A stretch of 7,841 nt of DNA from assembly GCA_050633205.1 (NCBI GenBank), contig JBOEGA010000058.1, forward strand, positions 1 to 7,841, read 5' to 3'. The stretch comes from CBDHHC01 sp050633205 (GTDB lineage Bacteria; Pseudomonadota; Alphaproteobacteria; Rhizobiales; CBDHHC01). This document shows, one piece after another, positions 1-5,685 of the stretch; within the stretch, counting starts at the first letter, position 1; each line of letters starts with the position of its first letter. The notes under the pieces were generated by a model. It saw nothing but the letters and a program-made list of their open reading frames with translations, was not told the DNA's origin and ran no database searches. Both the position numbers and the translations under genes were made by a program.

Positions 1-1
1 G

Positions 2-421
2 GCCTCAGAAGTGGCTCACGTTCAATCCTGTCTGTATCACTACCTGAATCTCGGTTCCCGTCAATGGAGTGCCTATATAGAAAATGAGGAAGAGGTCAAT
101 TTAAAGAAATATCTATATGTTGTCCGTCCTGCTATGGCGATCAGATGGATCAGGATGCAGCCGGATGCACTTCCACCTATGAATTTTTATGAATTAAAGC
201 AAGGTGTTGACCTGCCAACAGAAGTTGCTGAGCCTCTGGGAGAGTTGATTTCCAGGAAGCGCGAGAGCCGCGAAATGGGAAAAGGTGCCAGTGTGCCTGA
301 GATTAACCGGTTTATTCTGGCGGAGTTTGATTGGGCCAGAGAAGCGGTGGGGAAACTAAAATCTGATAAGACTGTGAAATATGACAGAGTTGATGAGTTG
401 TTTCGTTCATTGATAAAATGA
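2..421 (+). CDS. RlaP-like nucleotidyltransferase, C-terminal part (5' end outside window)
   Basis: The reading frame is open to the left edge, so this is the last 139 or so residues of a longer protein. The GTG at position 11 is probably internal rather than a start. The visible part resembles the C-terminal region of the RlaP/YcgL-type DNA polymerase beta superfamily nucleotidyltransferases. Matching blocks are an HYLNLGSRQW segment, LKKYLYVVRPAMAIRWI followed by a PPM motif, and then an ISRKRESREMGKG helix leading to a short acidic-aromatic tail. In that family this region is helical and follows the catalytic nucleotidyltransferase domain, which is not in the window, so catalytic residues cannot be checked. 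The family is predicted to transfer nucleotides and some members are linked to RNA repair. The substrate here is unknown. The SDR gene starts 75 bp downstream on the same strand. Family assignment is from recalled motif similarity only. Confidence 0.7.
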   Translation, partial: ASEVAHVQSCLYHYLNLGSRQWSAYIENEEEVNLKKYLYVVRPAMAIRWIRMQPDALPPMNFYELKQGVDLPTEVAEPLGELISRKRESREMGKGASVPEINRFILAEFDWAREAVGKLKSDKTVKYDRVDELFRSLIK

Positions 422-424
422 CTT

Positions 425-455
425 TTGCTTGTTCTGTTCCTGATCAGAATATACT
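425..455 (+). promoter_or_regulatory. Possible σ70-type promoter for the SDR gene
   Basis: A TATACT hexamer at 450-455 is a good -10 element. Upstream, TTGCTT at 425-430 (19-bp spacer) or TTGTTC at 429-434 (15-bp spacer) could serve as -35. Neither spacing is ideal, so this is tentative. The SDR gene has a clear GGGAG ribosome binding site at 483-487, nine bases before its ATG. Confidence 0.3.
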
Positions 456-496
456 GTGGTGTCCAAAATATGCGTCTCAAAAGGGAGTGAATATAA

Positions 497-1252
497 ATGA
501 CACAGGATTTTTCAGGCAGAACTGCCGTTGTAACAGGGGCGAGTAGAGGAATTGGTGAAGCGATTGCAAGAACGCTCGCTGCTGATGGTGCCCGGGTTAT
601 TCTTGTTGCGCGAAGTGCAGATAAGCTAAATACCCTGGCAGGTGAATTGCCAAATAATCCAGTTGTGATTGAAGCTGATCTATCTGTTAATGACGGCTGG
701 AAAACAGCTTCGGATGCAATACTGGCTGTATCTGATGAAATTGATGTGCTGGTTAACAATGCCGGTGTGAGCAATGCCGAAGTTATGGGTAGTGTAACAC
801 CTGAAGGCCTTGATCAGACTTTGATGGTGAATGTCCGGAACCTTATTCTATTGACGGATGCCTTAACAGATGCACTAACCTCCAGGAAAGGATCTATTGT
901 AAATATCTCCTCAGTTTCCTCTTTTTCAGGAGCAAAAGGGCAAATTTCCTATGCTACTTCCAAGGGGGCGGTCAATTCTTTTACGCGTAATGCTTCTATT
1001 GATCTTGGTAAGAGAGGCATCAGAGTTAATGCAGTTGCACCAGGTGTGATTGATGATGGCATGTGGTCCACAGCCTTTGCAAGTGGTGTTGATCGTGAGA
1101 AGACTTTTGAGCGTATGCGTCGTATGTTACCACTTGAAGGACGATGGGGAAGTGCACAAGAAGTAGCCAATGCAGTAGCATTTCTGGCGTCAGATAAGGC
1201 ATCTTACGTTACTGGTCAGGTACTTCGTGTTGATGGCGGTATGACAATCTGA
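497..1252 (+). CDS. SDR-family NAD(P)-dependent oxidoreductase
   Basis: This is a 251-residue classical short-chain dehydrogenase/reductase of full family length. It has the cofactor-binding TGASRGIG at residues 13-20, D61 (EADLS) near the adenine pocket, and NNAG at 87-90. The catalytic residues are all present: N113, S139, Y152 and K156 (YATSK). The NAVAPG segment follows at about 178-183, with the usual C-terminal VTGQVLRVDGGMTI end. The fold and motif set match FabG-like 3-oxoacyl-ACP reductases and many related alcohol or sugar dehydrogenases, so the substrate cannot be told from sequence. A basic residue after the glycine motif (R17) and the VARS segment suggest NADP(H), by inference. 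The protein is cytosolic, with no signal peptide. The start is supported by GGGAG at 483-487. The gene is probably transcribed alone or with the upstream RlaP-like gene. Confidence 0.92.
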   Translation: MTQDFSGRTAVVTGASRGIGEAIARTLAADGARVILVARSADKLNTLAGELPNNPVVIEADLSVNDGWKTASDAILAVSDEIDVLVNNAGVSNAEVMGSVTPEGLDQTLMVNVRNLILLTDALTDALTSRKGSIVNISSVSSFSGAKGQISYATSKGAVNSFTRNASIDLGKRGIRVNAVAPGVIDDGMWSTAFASGVDREKTFERMRRMLPLEGRWGSAQEVANAVAFLASDKASYVTGQVLRVDGGMTI

Positions 1253-1291
1253 TTTATCTATTAGAATTTGGTTAGAAGATGTTTCATATTC

Positions 1292-1321
1292 TTGCTGATG
1301 CTCTGATAAATGGGATATAAG
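1292..1321 (+). promoter_or_regulatory. Probable promoter of the HEAT-repeat gene
   Basis: TTGCTG (1292-1297) and TATAAG (1316-1321) are separated by 18 bp, a reasonable σ70-type pair. Transcription would start near 1328. That leaves about 50 nt of leader before the ATG at 1380 and argues against the upstream in-frame ATG at 1332. Confidence 0.35.
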
Positions 1322-1379
1322 TACGCGATGAATGCGCAGCAGCCCAATCCGGGATATTAGAGTAATCAGCAAGAAAAAT

Positions 1380-1688
1380 ATGCTTATCAACAGGTTCGTA
1401 AAACTTTCATTCATTGTGTGTTGCCTGATTTTATCATCTGCAACAATCAGTGTTGCCCAAACCAGTACGGCTGAAATTGAACAGCTTATTGAAAAACTCA
1501 AAAGTGACAGGTCCAGTACGAGAGAAGAAGCTGCTGCTGCTCTGGGGTATACCGGTGATGCAAGAGCTATACCTGCCCTGGCTGCGGCGTTAAAAGATCC
1601 GGAAAGATCTGTGCAGGATGCAGCGGCAGAAGCTCTTGAGCAAATAGATCATCCTGATGCGCAGGAGGCTTTAAGTAACAGATACTGA
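1380..1688 (+). CDS. Small exported HEAT-repeat protein
   Basis: I chose the ATG at 1380 (102 residues) because it opens directly into a signal peptide: MLINRFVK, then a hydrophobic core to about residue 22, with likely cleavage after SVA (residue 26). An in-frame ATG at 1332 would add 16 residues before it and spoil the signal. The mature part is about 75 residues. It holds a short helix (AEIEQLIEKLKSD) and roughly two PBS-lyase-type HEAT repeats: STREEAAAALGYTGDARAIP with PALAAALKD, then RSVQDAAAEALEQI. HEAT repeats act as protein-binding scaffolds, so a periplasmic binding or adaptor role is possible, but no partner is evident. The ribosome binding site is weak. It is convergent with the porin gene. 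No specific gene name is recognised. Confidence 0.75.
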   Translation: MLINRFVKLSFIVCCLILSSATISVAQTSTAEIEQLIEKLKSDRSSTREEAAAALGYTGDARAIPALAAALKDPERSVQDAAAEALEQIDHPDAQEALSNRY

Positions 1689-1753
1689 TTTGTAACCCTG
1701 CTTTTCTGTTAACCCGCCTGTATAACGCTGTTTCCTGTATTTCAAATACACAA

Positions 1754-1838
1754 CCCCGGAGCTGTTTAAGCTCCAGGGCGCTGGGTGAGCCTCTCTATAA
1801 CAGACCCAAACAAGGCTCTCCCGGGGGAGATCGTTTTT
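1754..1838 (+). terminator. Structured intergenic element with T-run; probable terminator between convergent genes
   Basis: Two strong stems sit side by side. GGAGCT (1758-1763) pairs with AGCTCC (1769-1774) around a 5-nt loop. GGGTGAGCC (1783-1791) pairs with GGCTCTCCC (1814-1822) with one T-T mismatch. CCCC at 1754-1757 can also pair with the G-run at 1823-1827, closing a three-way junction. An alternative local hairpin, TCTCC-CGGG-GGAGA (1817-1830), leads into TCG and five Ts (1834-1838), as expected of a rho-independent terminator on the plus strand. The element lies between the stop codons of the HEAT gene (1688) and the porin (1850). It may therefore simply end transcription, but it is more elaborate than a normal terminator and could be a small RNA. 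Confidence 0.45.
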
Positions 1839-1849
1839 GTTCAAGTGTA

Positions 1850-2962
1850 TTAGAAGTTGATAGTCATACCAACAACACCAGCAGTTTCACTTGGCAGGAA
1901 CGGGCTAGCACTGTCAGAGTCTGCATCCCAGACTGAAGCGAATATTTTCATATTTGCTGCATCAATGTCCTGTACAAACTGGGCGCCAATTTTCTCTACG
2001 TCACCATCGTTGATGTCTTTGTAGTCGACAGAGAATTTTGATTTACCTACTGCAAAGATCTTTCTCTGAATTCCGGCTTTTACGTACCAGTATTCTTCGA
2101 TACCAATAACAGCTTCATCAACGTCACCTGCTGCTGCGGTAAGGCTCAAACCTGTCGGTCTGTGTAGAACTGAAGCTGATCCGACAACGCCACCGTCTCC
2201 GTCACCAGTTTCAAAGTAGGCGATTGCTGCTGCAACAGTGAAGTCTCCAAGAGCGCCACCATAACGTAGTGCAGCATCCCAGGATTCGTTGTCCTGCCAT
2301 GAAGCTGAAGCTCTGAAGCCAGCAATTGTAGGCGTATCATAGCGGATTCTTTCCTGACGTGAGAAGCCGTCAAGGTCAGAAACAACATGATACTCATCAA
2401 GGTTGCCACCAGCAAAGTAGATAGTACCAGAAAGATCTACCTGAGCTGCGAAATCTGACGCTGTCTCGCCTTGTCCGATGGAAAGTTTACCAAGTGTTTT
2501 CGACCCGATGAATACTTCGTTGTAGCGAAGAGAAATAGCACCATCTGTAAGGAATCTTGAGCCAGCTCCTCCGATACCTGGGAAGCTTCCATCTCTGTTG
2601 AAAGCACCAAATGTTGTTTCGCCAATACCAAATTCTACACGGTATCCAGCGTATACATCAGAGCTAATTCTGGCTTTACCTACAAAGCGGAATTTACTTT
2701 GTGTCGCTGCCTGCTGAATGATTTCTGTGTCGTTTTTTCTGTTTGGTGCATCGCTGAAAAGAAGTGCGGCGTGTACGTTACCAGAAACCTGCAGTGTTAC
2801 ACGGCGATTGCCCTTGCGTACTGTTGTTGCTTCAAGTTCAGCAACTCTTTCTTCCAGATCCGCACAGCAGTTGCCTCCAATTGCTCCACCAGCCATAGCT
2901 TGTGAAGACACAAGGCCTGTACCTGCCATAAGGCAGGAGAAAAGTAAGCTTTTATACTTCAT
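1850..2962 (-). CDS. Outer-membrane porin
   Basis: This 370-residue protein is of typical length for a trimeric general porin of the alphaproteobacterial type (Porin_4-like). The start at 2962 gives a clean signal peptide, MKYKSLLFSCLMAG to AMA at residue 24, preceded by GGGAGAG ten bases upstream. An upstream in-frame ATG at 3037 would add 25 residues before the signal and is unlikely. After cleavage comes a short Cys-Cys segment (GGNCCADLEERVAELEATT) predicted to form a coiled coil, seen in many alphaproteobacterial porins. Strongly amphipathic β-strands follow to the end, e.g. VTLQVSGNVHAALL, KFRFVGKARI and VYAGYRVEFGIG. The protein ends in GMTINF, and the terminal phenylalanine is the usual β-barrel assembly signal. 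The porin would let small hydrophilic solutes diffuse across the outer membrane. Solute preference cannot be read from the sequence. Confidence 0.9.
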   Translation of the reverse strand: MKYKSLLFSCLMAGTGLVSSQAMAGGAIGGNCCADLEERVAELEATTVRKGNRRVTLQVSGNVHAALLFSDAPNRKNDTEIIQQAATQSKFRFVGKARISSDVYAGYRVEFGIGETTFGAFNRDGSFPGIGGAGSRFLTDGAISLRYNEVFIGSKTLGKLSIGQGETASDFAAQVDLSGTIYFAGGNLDEYHVVSDLDGFSRQERIRYDTPTIAGFRASASWQDNESWDAALRYGGALGDFTVAAAIAYFETGDGDGGVVGSASVLHRPTGLSLTAAAGDVDEAVIGIEEYWYVKAGIQRKIFAVGKSKFSVDYKDINDGDVEKIGAQFVQDIDAANMKIFASVWDADSDSASPFLPSETAGVVGMTINF

Positions 2963-3529
2963 ACTATAAACTCTCCCGAGATTATTCTTGTTAAAACTTT
3001 TTGCTCCATGGACTGTAAGTAGATGCCGTTGGAACAAATGCTTTTTGTCGTTTGCGGGATCATTTAGTCACAAATGTCGGGAGGGAGATATGACAGGAAA
3101 GCAACAGCATATGGCTGGTGGAATGGATTTCCATGTATTAACTATGATTACAATGAAATGATGTATGCGAATTAAAGTATTTGTGAGTAGTTGTGGCAGA
3201 AATTGGAGGAGGGCAGGAATTAATGTAATACTTTAAAAATAGAATGTTTCTTTTGTATGTAAATGTACACGAATTTATTTAGTTGCATACGGATTAATGA
3301 TGATGTATTGTTCTTAGTGCAGGTATATCCCTGTAATGATCAACTTTTAATCACAAATGCGTGATCACAGGGCGTTTGATAGATAATCAGTGTTCGTAAC
3401 ATATGAAATTACCCGATTTATCCATTGTTTAGAGAAAAAAGCATCAAAATGAGGGGTGAAGCGGGAATATTTTATTGGTAAATTAATACCGAACAAGTTC
3501 CGTTATTGGGTATGTCATGTCGGTATATG
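2963..3529. other. Long AT-rich intergenic region upstream of the porin, no convincing gene
   Basis: About 570 bp separate the porin start (2962, minus) from the end of the esterase gene (3530, minus), so the region should hold the porin promoter and leader. I found the porin ribosome binding site but no clear -35/-10 pair. Other visible content is a hairpin-forming inverted repeat at 3329-3372 and two purine-rich Shine-Dalgarno-like tracts on the plus strand (about 3079-3087 and 3205-3213). The first tract precedes a 23-codon ORF at 3090-3161. GAACAAGTTC, a perfect 10-bp dyad, lies near 3491. No tRNA or other RNA gene was recognised. Confidence 0.6.
3329..3372. repeat. Imperfect inverted repeat / hairpin upstream of porin
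   Basis: CCCTGT (3329-3334) and GATCA (3338-3342) on the left pair with TGATC and ACAGGG (3362-3372) on the right, with a 3-nt AAT bulge. Inside it lies a second dyad, ATCAC, six bases, GTGAT, which includes the palindrome GTGATCAC (3361-3368). No T-run follows on either strand, so it is not a terminator. It could be a regulator binding site or part of a small RNA. Confidence 0.4.
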
Positions 3530-4321
3530 TTACCACTGCTTGTCTTGAAAATACTGCCAGGCGGTTTCCGGCAGGTTAATGGCATTATTTATTCTCCTCA
3601 TAGAATGACCCTGCCTCCATAATATTCGAGTTTTGAATGGAACTCCAGACGATTGAATAATTTCACGGCTGGTGGCAACAGATAGAAATTTTGGGCGTAG
3701 TGGCCCCCGGATCAGTGGATTTGGGCCCCGAACAGGAATGACACGATCGCGCTTTCCATGTATATGCAATACACCTTTGGTGCTTTTTGCGGCACAGTCT
3801 CTTGTTGTCAGTGTGCCTGATACAGCGACTATTGCTGCTATCTTTTCGGGTTCCTCACATATAAATTTATAGGCCATCATGGCTCCATTGGAATGCCCTA
3901 TGATGTATATGCGATCAGGATCGGCCTTGTATTCTTTAACAGCCATTCTGATAAAACCCCTTATGTATATTGTGTCATCTGGTTTTCCAATGTCGACCAG
4001 GTCGCCGACATTCCAACGCTTGATTTGTGGGACGAGGCGCCTACCAGTGCCGTTTAAATATGCAACCATAACTCCGTGTTTATCTATAACCGGTTGCATG
4101 TTGGAATTTAACCTGTTTCTGACAATGCGGGCATTACTCAATGCACCATGCAGGATTAGAATAAGTGGGCGTTTGTCTGAAGCCGTACTATTTGCAGGGA
4201 CTTCCAATAATACTTCCCGATCACGGAATTCTTTATAGAGAGTCGTATCCTGTGCTTGTGCCGGGGGTAACAGGAGTAGTGTTGCCAGCAGGCTTACTAC
4301 ATATTTAAAGGTGATCTTCAT
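3530..4321 (-). CDS. Exported PHB-depolymerase-family esterase
   Basis: This is a 263-residue α/β-hydrolase starting at 4321. The start opens a signal peptide (MKITFKYVVSLLATLLLLPPAQA, cleavage near residue 23) and has GGGAGC about ten bases upstream. A start at 4414 would place 31 extra residues before the signal. Family landmarks in order are RPLILILHGA (oxyanion HG, 51-60), YLNGTGR, RWNVGD (102-107) and DPDRIYIIGHSNGAMMAY. The nucleophile is S144 in GHSNG. The probable acid is D192 (HGKRDRVIP) and the base is H239 (GHS). This pattern matches the PHB depolymerase / LpqC / feruloyl-esterase-like group (Esterase_PHB). The true substrate may be a short-chain polyester or another ester. C155 and C176 could form a disulfide. 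It is divergent from rlpA copy 1 with a 94-bp shared upstream region. Confidence 0.85.
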   Translation of the reverse strand: MKITFKYVVSLLATLLLLPPAQAQDTTLYKEFRDREVLLEVPANSTASDKRPLILILHGALSNARIVRNRLNSNMQPVIDKHGVMVAYLNGTGRRLVPQIKRWNVGDLVDIGKPDDTIYIRGFIRMAVKEYKADPDRIYIIGHSNGAMMAYKFICEEPEKIAAIVAVSGTLTTRDCAAKSTKGVLHIHGKRDRVIPVRGPNPLIRGPLRPKFLSVATSREIIQSSGVPFKTRILWRQGHSMRRINNAINLPETAWQYFQDKQW

Positions 4322-4352
4322 TATGTTTGCTCCCAGGACGGTATCTATTCGG

Positions 4353-4381
4353 TTGGCATAGTAGAATGAAATTGGTACGTT
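4353..4381 (+). promoter_or_regulatory. Promoter of rlpA copy 1
   Basis: TTGGCA (4353-4358) and TACGTT (4376-4381) are separated by exactly 17 bp. The same arrangement occurs upstream of rlpA copy 2, and the sequence from GTACGTTTG to about 4402 is also conserved there (24 of 28 positions). That conservation strongly supports the call. The transcript would start near 4388 and have a leader of under 30 nt. Confidence 0.6.
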
Positions 4382-4415
4382 TGTGAGATGTTTATTCTGT
4401 TGTTCAGAGGGCAAA

Positions 4416-4751
4416 ATGCGTCTTATCGTTCTAACAGTTTTTCTTAGTCTTATTTCTTCGGGCTATGTCAGTGCTGCTAAAAAGTGCGGGAAAGCTTCCT
4501 GGTATGCCTTAAAAGGCAGGACTGCCAGCGGGGAGCGTAATAACCCTAATGCTATGACTGCAGCTCACCGCCAATTACGTTTTGGCCGTATTGTAACTGT
4601 CAAAGATATGAGGAACGGTAGAAAAGTCAAAGTTCGGATTAATGATCGGGGGCCATTCAGGCGGGGGCGTATAATTGATGTCAGCAGGGCTGCGGCAGGG
4701 CAGCTGGGTTTTAGATCCAGGGGTGTTGCACGAGTGTGTATCTATTATTGA
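4416..4751 (+). CDS. Mini RlpA-like double-psi β-barrel protein, copy 1
   Basis: This is a 111-residue exported protein with a signal peptide (MRLIVLTVFLSLISSGYVS, cleavage near residue 20-21) and a mature part of about 90 residues that is almost only the RlpA/barwin-like double-psi β-barrel. Motifs in order are GKASWYALKGRTASGE (25-40), AMTAAHRQLRFG (46-57), VRINDRGPF (73-81) and GRIIDVSRAAA (84-94). RlpA family members bind or cleave peptidoglycan glycan strands, and the P. aeruginosa enzyme is a lytic transglycosylase at the septum. Here E40 and H51 of the active-site region are kept, but the position of the key Asp three residues after the Glu is N43. There is no SPOR domain, so septal targeting is not expected. 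C24 and C108 are the only cysteines of the mature chain and may pair. The start at 4416 is supported by AGAGGG just upstream; the ATG at 4383 lies before the signal. It is probably co-transcribed with the thioredoxin-like gene 64 bp downstream, as no terminator is visible between them. Confidence 0.88.
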   Translation: MRLIVLTVFLSLISSGYVSAAKKCGKASWYALKGRTASGERNNPNAMTAAHRQLRFGRIVTVKDMRNGRKVKVRINDRGPFRRGRIIDVSRAAAGQLGFRSRGVARVCIYY

Positions 4752-4815
4752 GTTTAATCCCTCATCTTTATAAAGACACGTTTTAATTGTAGCCGAAGTA
4801 AAAAAAATAGAGGCT

Positions 4816-5517
4816 ATGATGATAAAAACAATATTCAATATCGAGATATTCCATAAGATTTTTGTTCGACTGATCGCCTTTCTGGCTGTTCTTGCAATAA
4901 GCTTCCCGGCATTTGCGGAGGCAAAATCTCTTCCTATAATTTCTTATCCCCCGCAAATTGATAAGACATGCAGAAAAGGGAAAGCCAAACTCTATGATGA
5001 GTGCTCTGATCAGCTGGCGCTATTTAATAAGGCTTTGAAGCGTGCAAATAAAGAAAAGAAGGTTTTGCTTGTCAGTTATGGAGCAGAGTGGTGCATCTGG
5101 TGTCATGTCTGTGATAAACATTTGCAAGGGGAAATTACGAGCTTTAAATATAAAGTTGCTGCCCGAAGCGATAGAGAACGGGGTTACCAAGTTACATTAT
5201 GGGAGCGTGAAAAACGCAATGTGAAAGCTGAGGCAGTGGCACTTAACAAGTTTGCATCGAAATCGTTTGTGTTAGTTCATATAGATTCCAAGTATGCAGA
5301 TAATGGCCTTGCTGTTTTGAAGAAAACCGGAGCTTTAAAGCGATATCAAGGGGGCCTTCCTTATATATTTACTGTAAATAGTGCAGGACAATTCAGTGAG
5401 CGTCACTGGCATGACCGTACTGCAATACGACGGGATACATGGGACTGGTATCGCGGTTATAACCGTCGGGCGTTACTTGATGAATTGAAGAAAATGTATA
5501 AATCTGCCGTTGAATAA
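4816..5517 (+). CDS. Exported thioredoxin-like protein
   Basis: This protein has 233 residues if the first of two adjacent ATGs is used. The second, at 4819, has better spacing from the AGAGG at 4809-4813. The N-terminus is a long signal peptide with a hydrophobic stretch over residues 15-34 and cleavage near AFA or AEA (34-36), so the protein works in the periplasm. The thioredoxin-like domain has the active site GAEWCIWCHVC (C93 and C96, with C99 nearby) after the strand VLLVSYG, and a cis-proline at GGLP (P182) before the strand YIFTV. The WCIWCHV context resembles DUF255/thioredoxin_7-type proteins more than classical thioredoxin (WCGPC). A charged insert of about 40 residues separates the active site from the next strand (FVLVHID). 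C52 and C63 may form a second pair. Thiol-disulfide reduction or exchange on envelope proteins is the likely role; the partner is unknown. It sits between two cysteine-containing RlpA proteins. Confidence 0.82.
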   Translation: MMIKTIFNIEIFHKIFVRLIAFLAVLAISFPAFAEAKSLPIISYPPQIDKTCRKGKAKLYDECSDQLALFNKALKRANKEKKVLLVSYGAEWCIWCHVCDKHLQGEITSFKYKVAARSDRERGYQVTLWEREKRNVKAEAVALNKFASKSFVLVHIDSKYADNGLAVLKKTGALKRYQGGLPYIFTVNSAGQFSERHWHDRTAIRRDTWDWYRGYNRRALLDELKKMYKSAVE

Positions 5518-5535
5518 AGATATGGCAGGGAATGT

Positions 5536-5570
5536 AAAAGCATGTGCAGATCTGCACATGCTTTTAAAGT
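5536..5570 (+). terminator. Terminator after the thioredoxin-like gene (perfect palindrome)
   Basis: AAAAGCATGTGCAGA (5536-5550) is followed directly by its exact reverse complement (5551-5565), a perfect 30-bp palindrome ending in TTTT, 19 bp after the stop codon. It can act as a terminator on the plus strand. The stem core AAAGCATGTG is the same as in the terminator after rlpA copy 2. Confidence 0.75.
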
Positions 5571-5614
5571 TTAAAAACCTGCAGGCAAAAAATGGCTTCA
5601 TATCTTAATCTCCA

Positions 5615-5637
5615 ATACAGGTTGGCTTTGCCTGTAT
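5615..5637. promoter_or_regulatory. Possible operator in the rlpA copy 2 promoter
   Basis: ATACAGG (5615-5621) and CCTGTAT (5631-5637) form a 7-bp inverted repeat around nine bases. The -35 hexamer (5622-5627) lies inside the spacer. The equivalent place in the copy 1 promoter has no such dyad. It could bind a repressor, or form a hairpin if transcribed from further upstream. Confidence 0.35.
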
Positions 5638-5650
5638 AAATGAGTACGTT
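5622..5650 (+). promoter_or_regulatory. Promoter of rlpA copy 2
   Basis: TTGGCT (5622-5627) and TACGTT (5645-5650) are spaced by 17 bp, matching the copy 1 promoter in both hexamers and spacing. The following conserved leader runs to 5671. It lies just downstream of the terminator of the preceding gene, so copy 2 should be an independent transcript. Confidence 0.6.
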
Positions 5651-5685
5651 TGAGAGATGTTTCCTCTGTCGAATAAAAGGTTCAA

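Noticed and set aside
187..774. Minus-strand ORF of 195 codons overlapping the RlaP-like and SDR genes
   Set aside because: It runs antisense across two well-supported genes, has low-complexity Ser/Thr-rich composition and no recognisable domain or ribosome binding site.
1754..1831. tRNA or known riboswitch in the structured intergenic element
   Set aside because: No anticodon arm, T-loop (TTCGA-type) or acceptor with CCA geometry could be placed, and no riboswitch signature was recognised.
3335..3355. CRP or FNR binding site in the porin upstream region
   Set aside because: TGAT and ATCA halves are present, but the spacing (nine bases) fits neither TGTGA-N6-TCACA nor TTGAT-N4-ATCAA.
3879..4238. 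Plus-strand ORFs opposite the esterase (also 3672-3872)
   Set aside because: They mirror the esterase gene, whose catalytic triad and signal peptide are clear; no domain or ribosome binding site supports them.
4575..4838. Minus-strand ORF antisense to rlpA copy 1 and the following gap
   Set aside because: The plus-strand RlpA motifs are conserved between the two paralogs with synonymous divergence, which proves the coding strand; the antisense frame has no motif.
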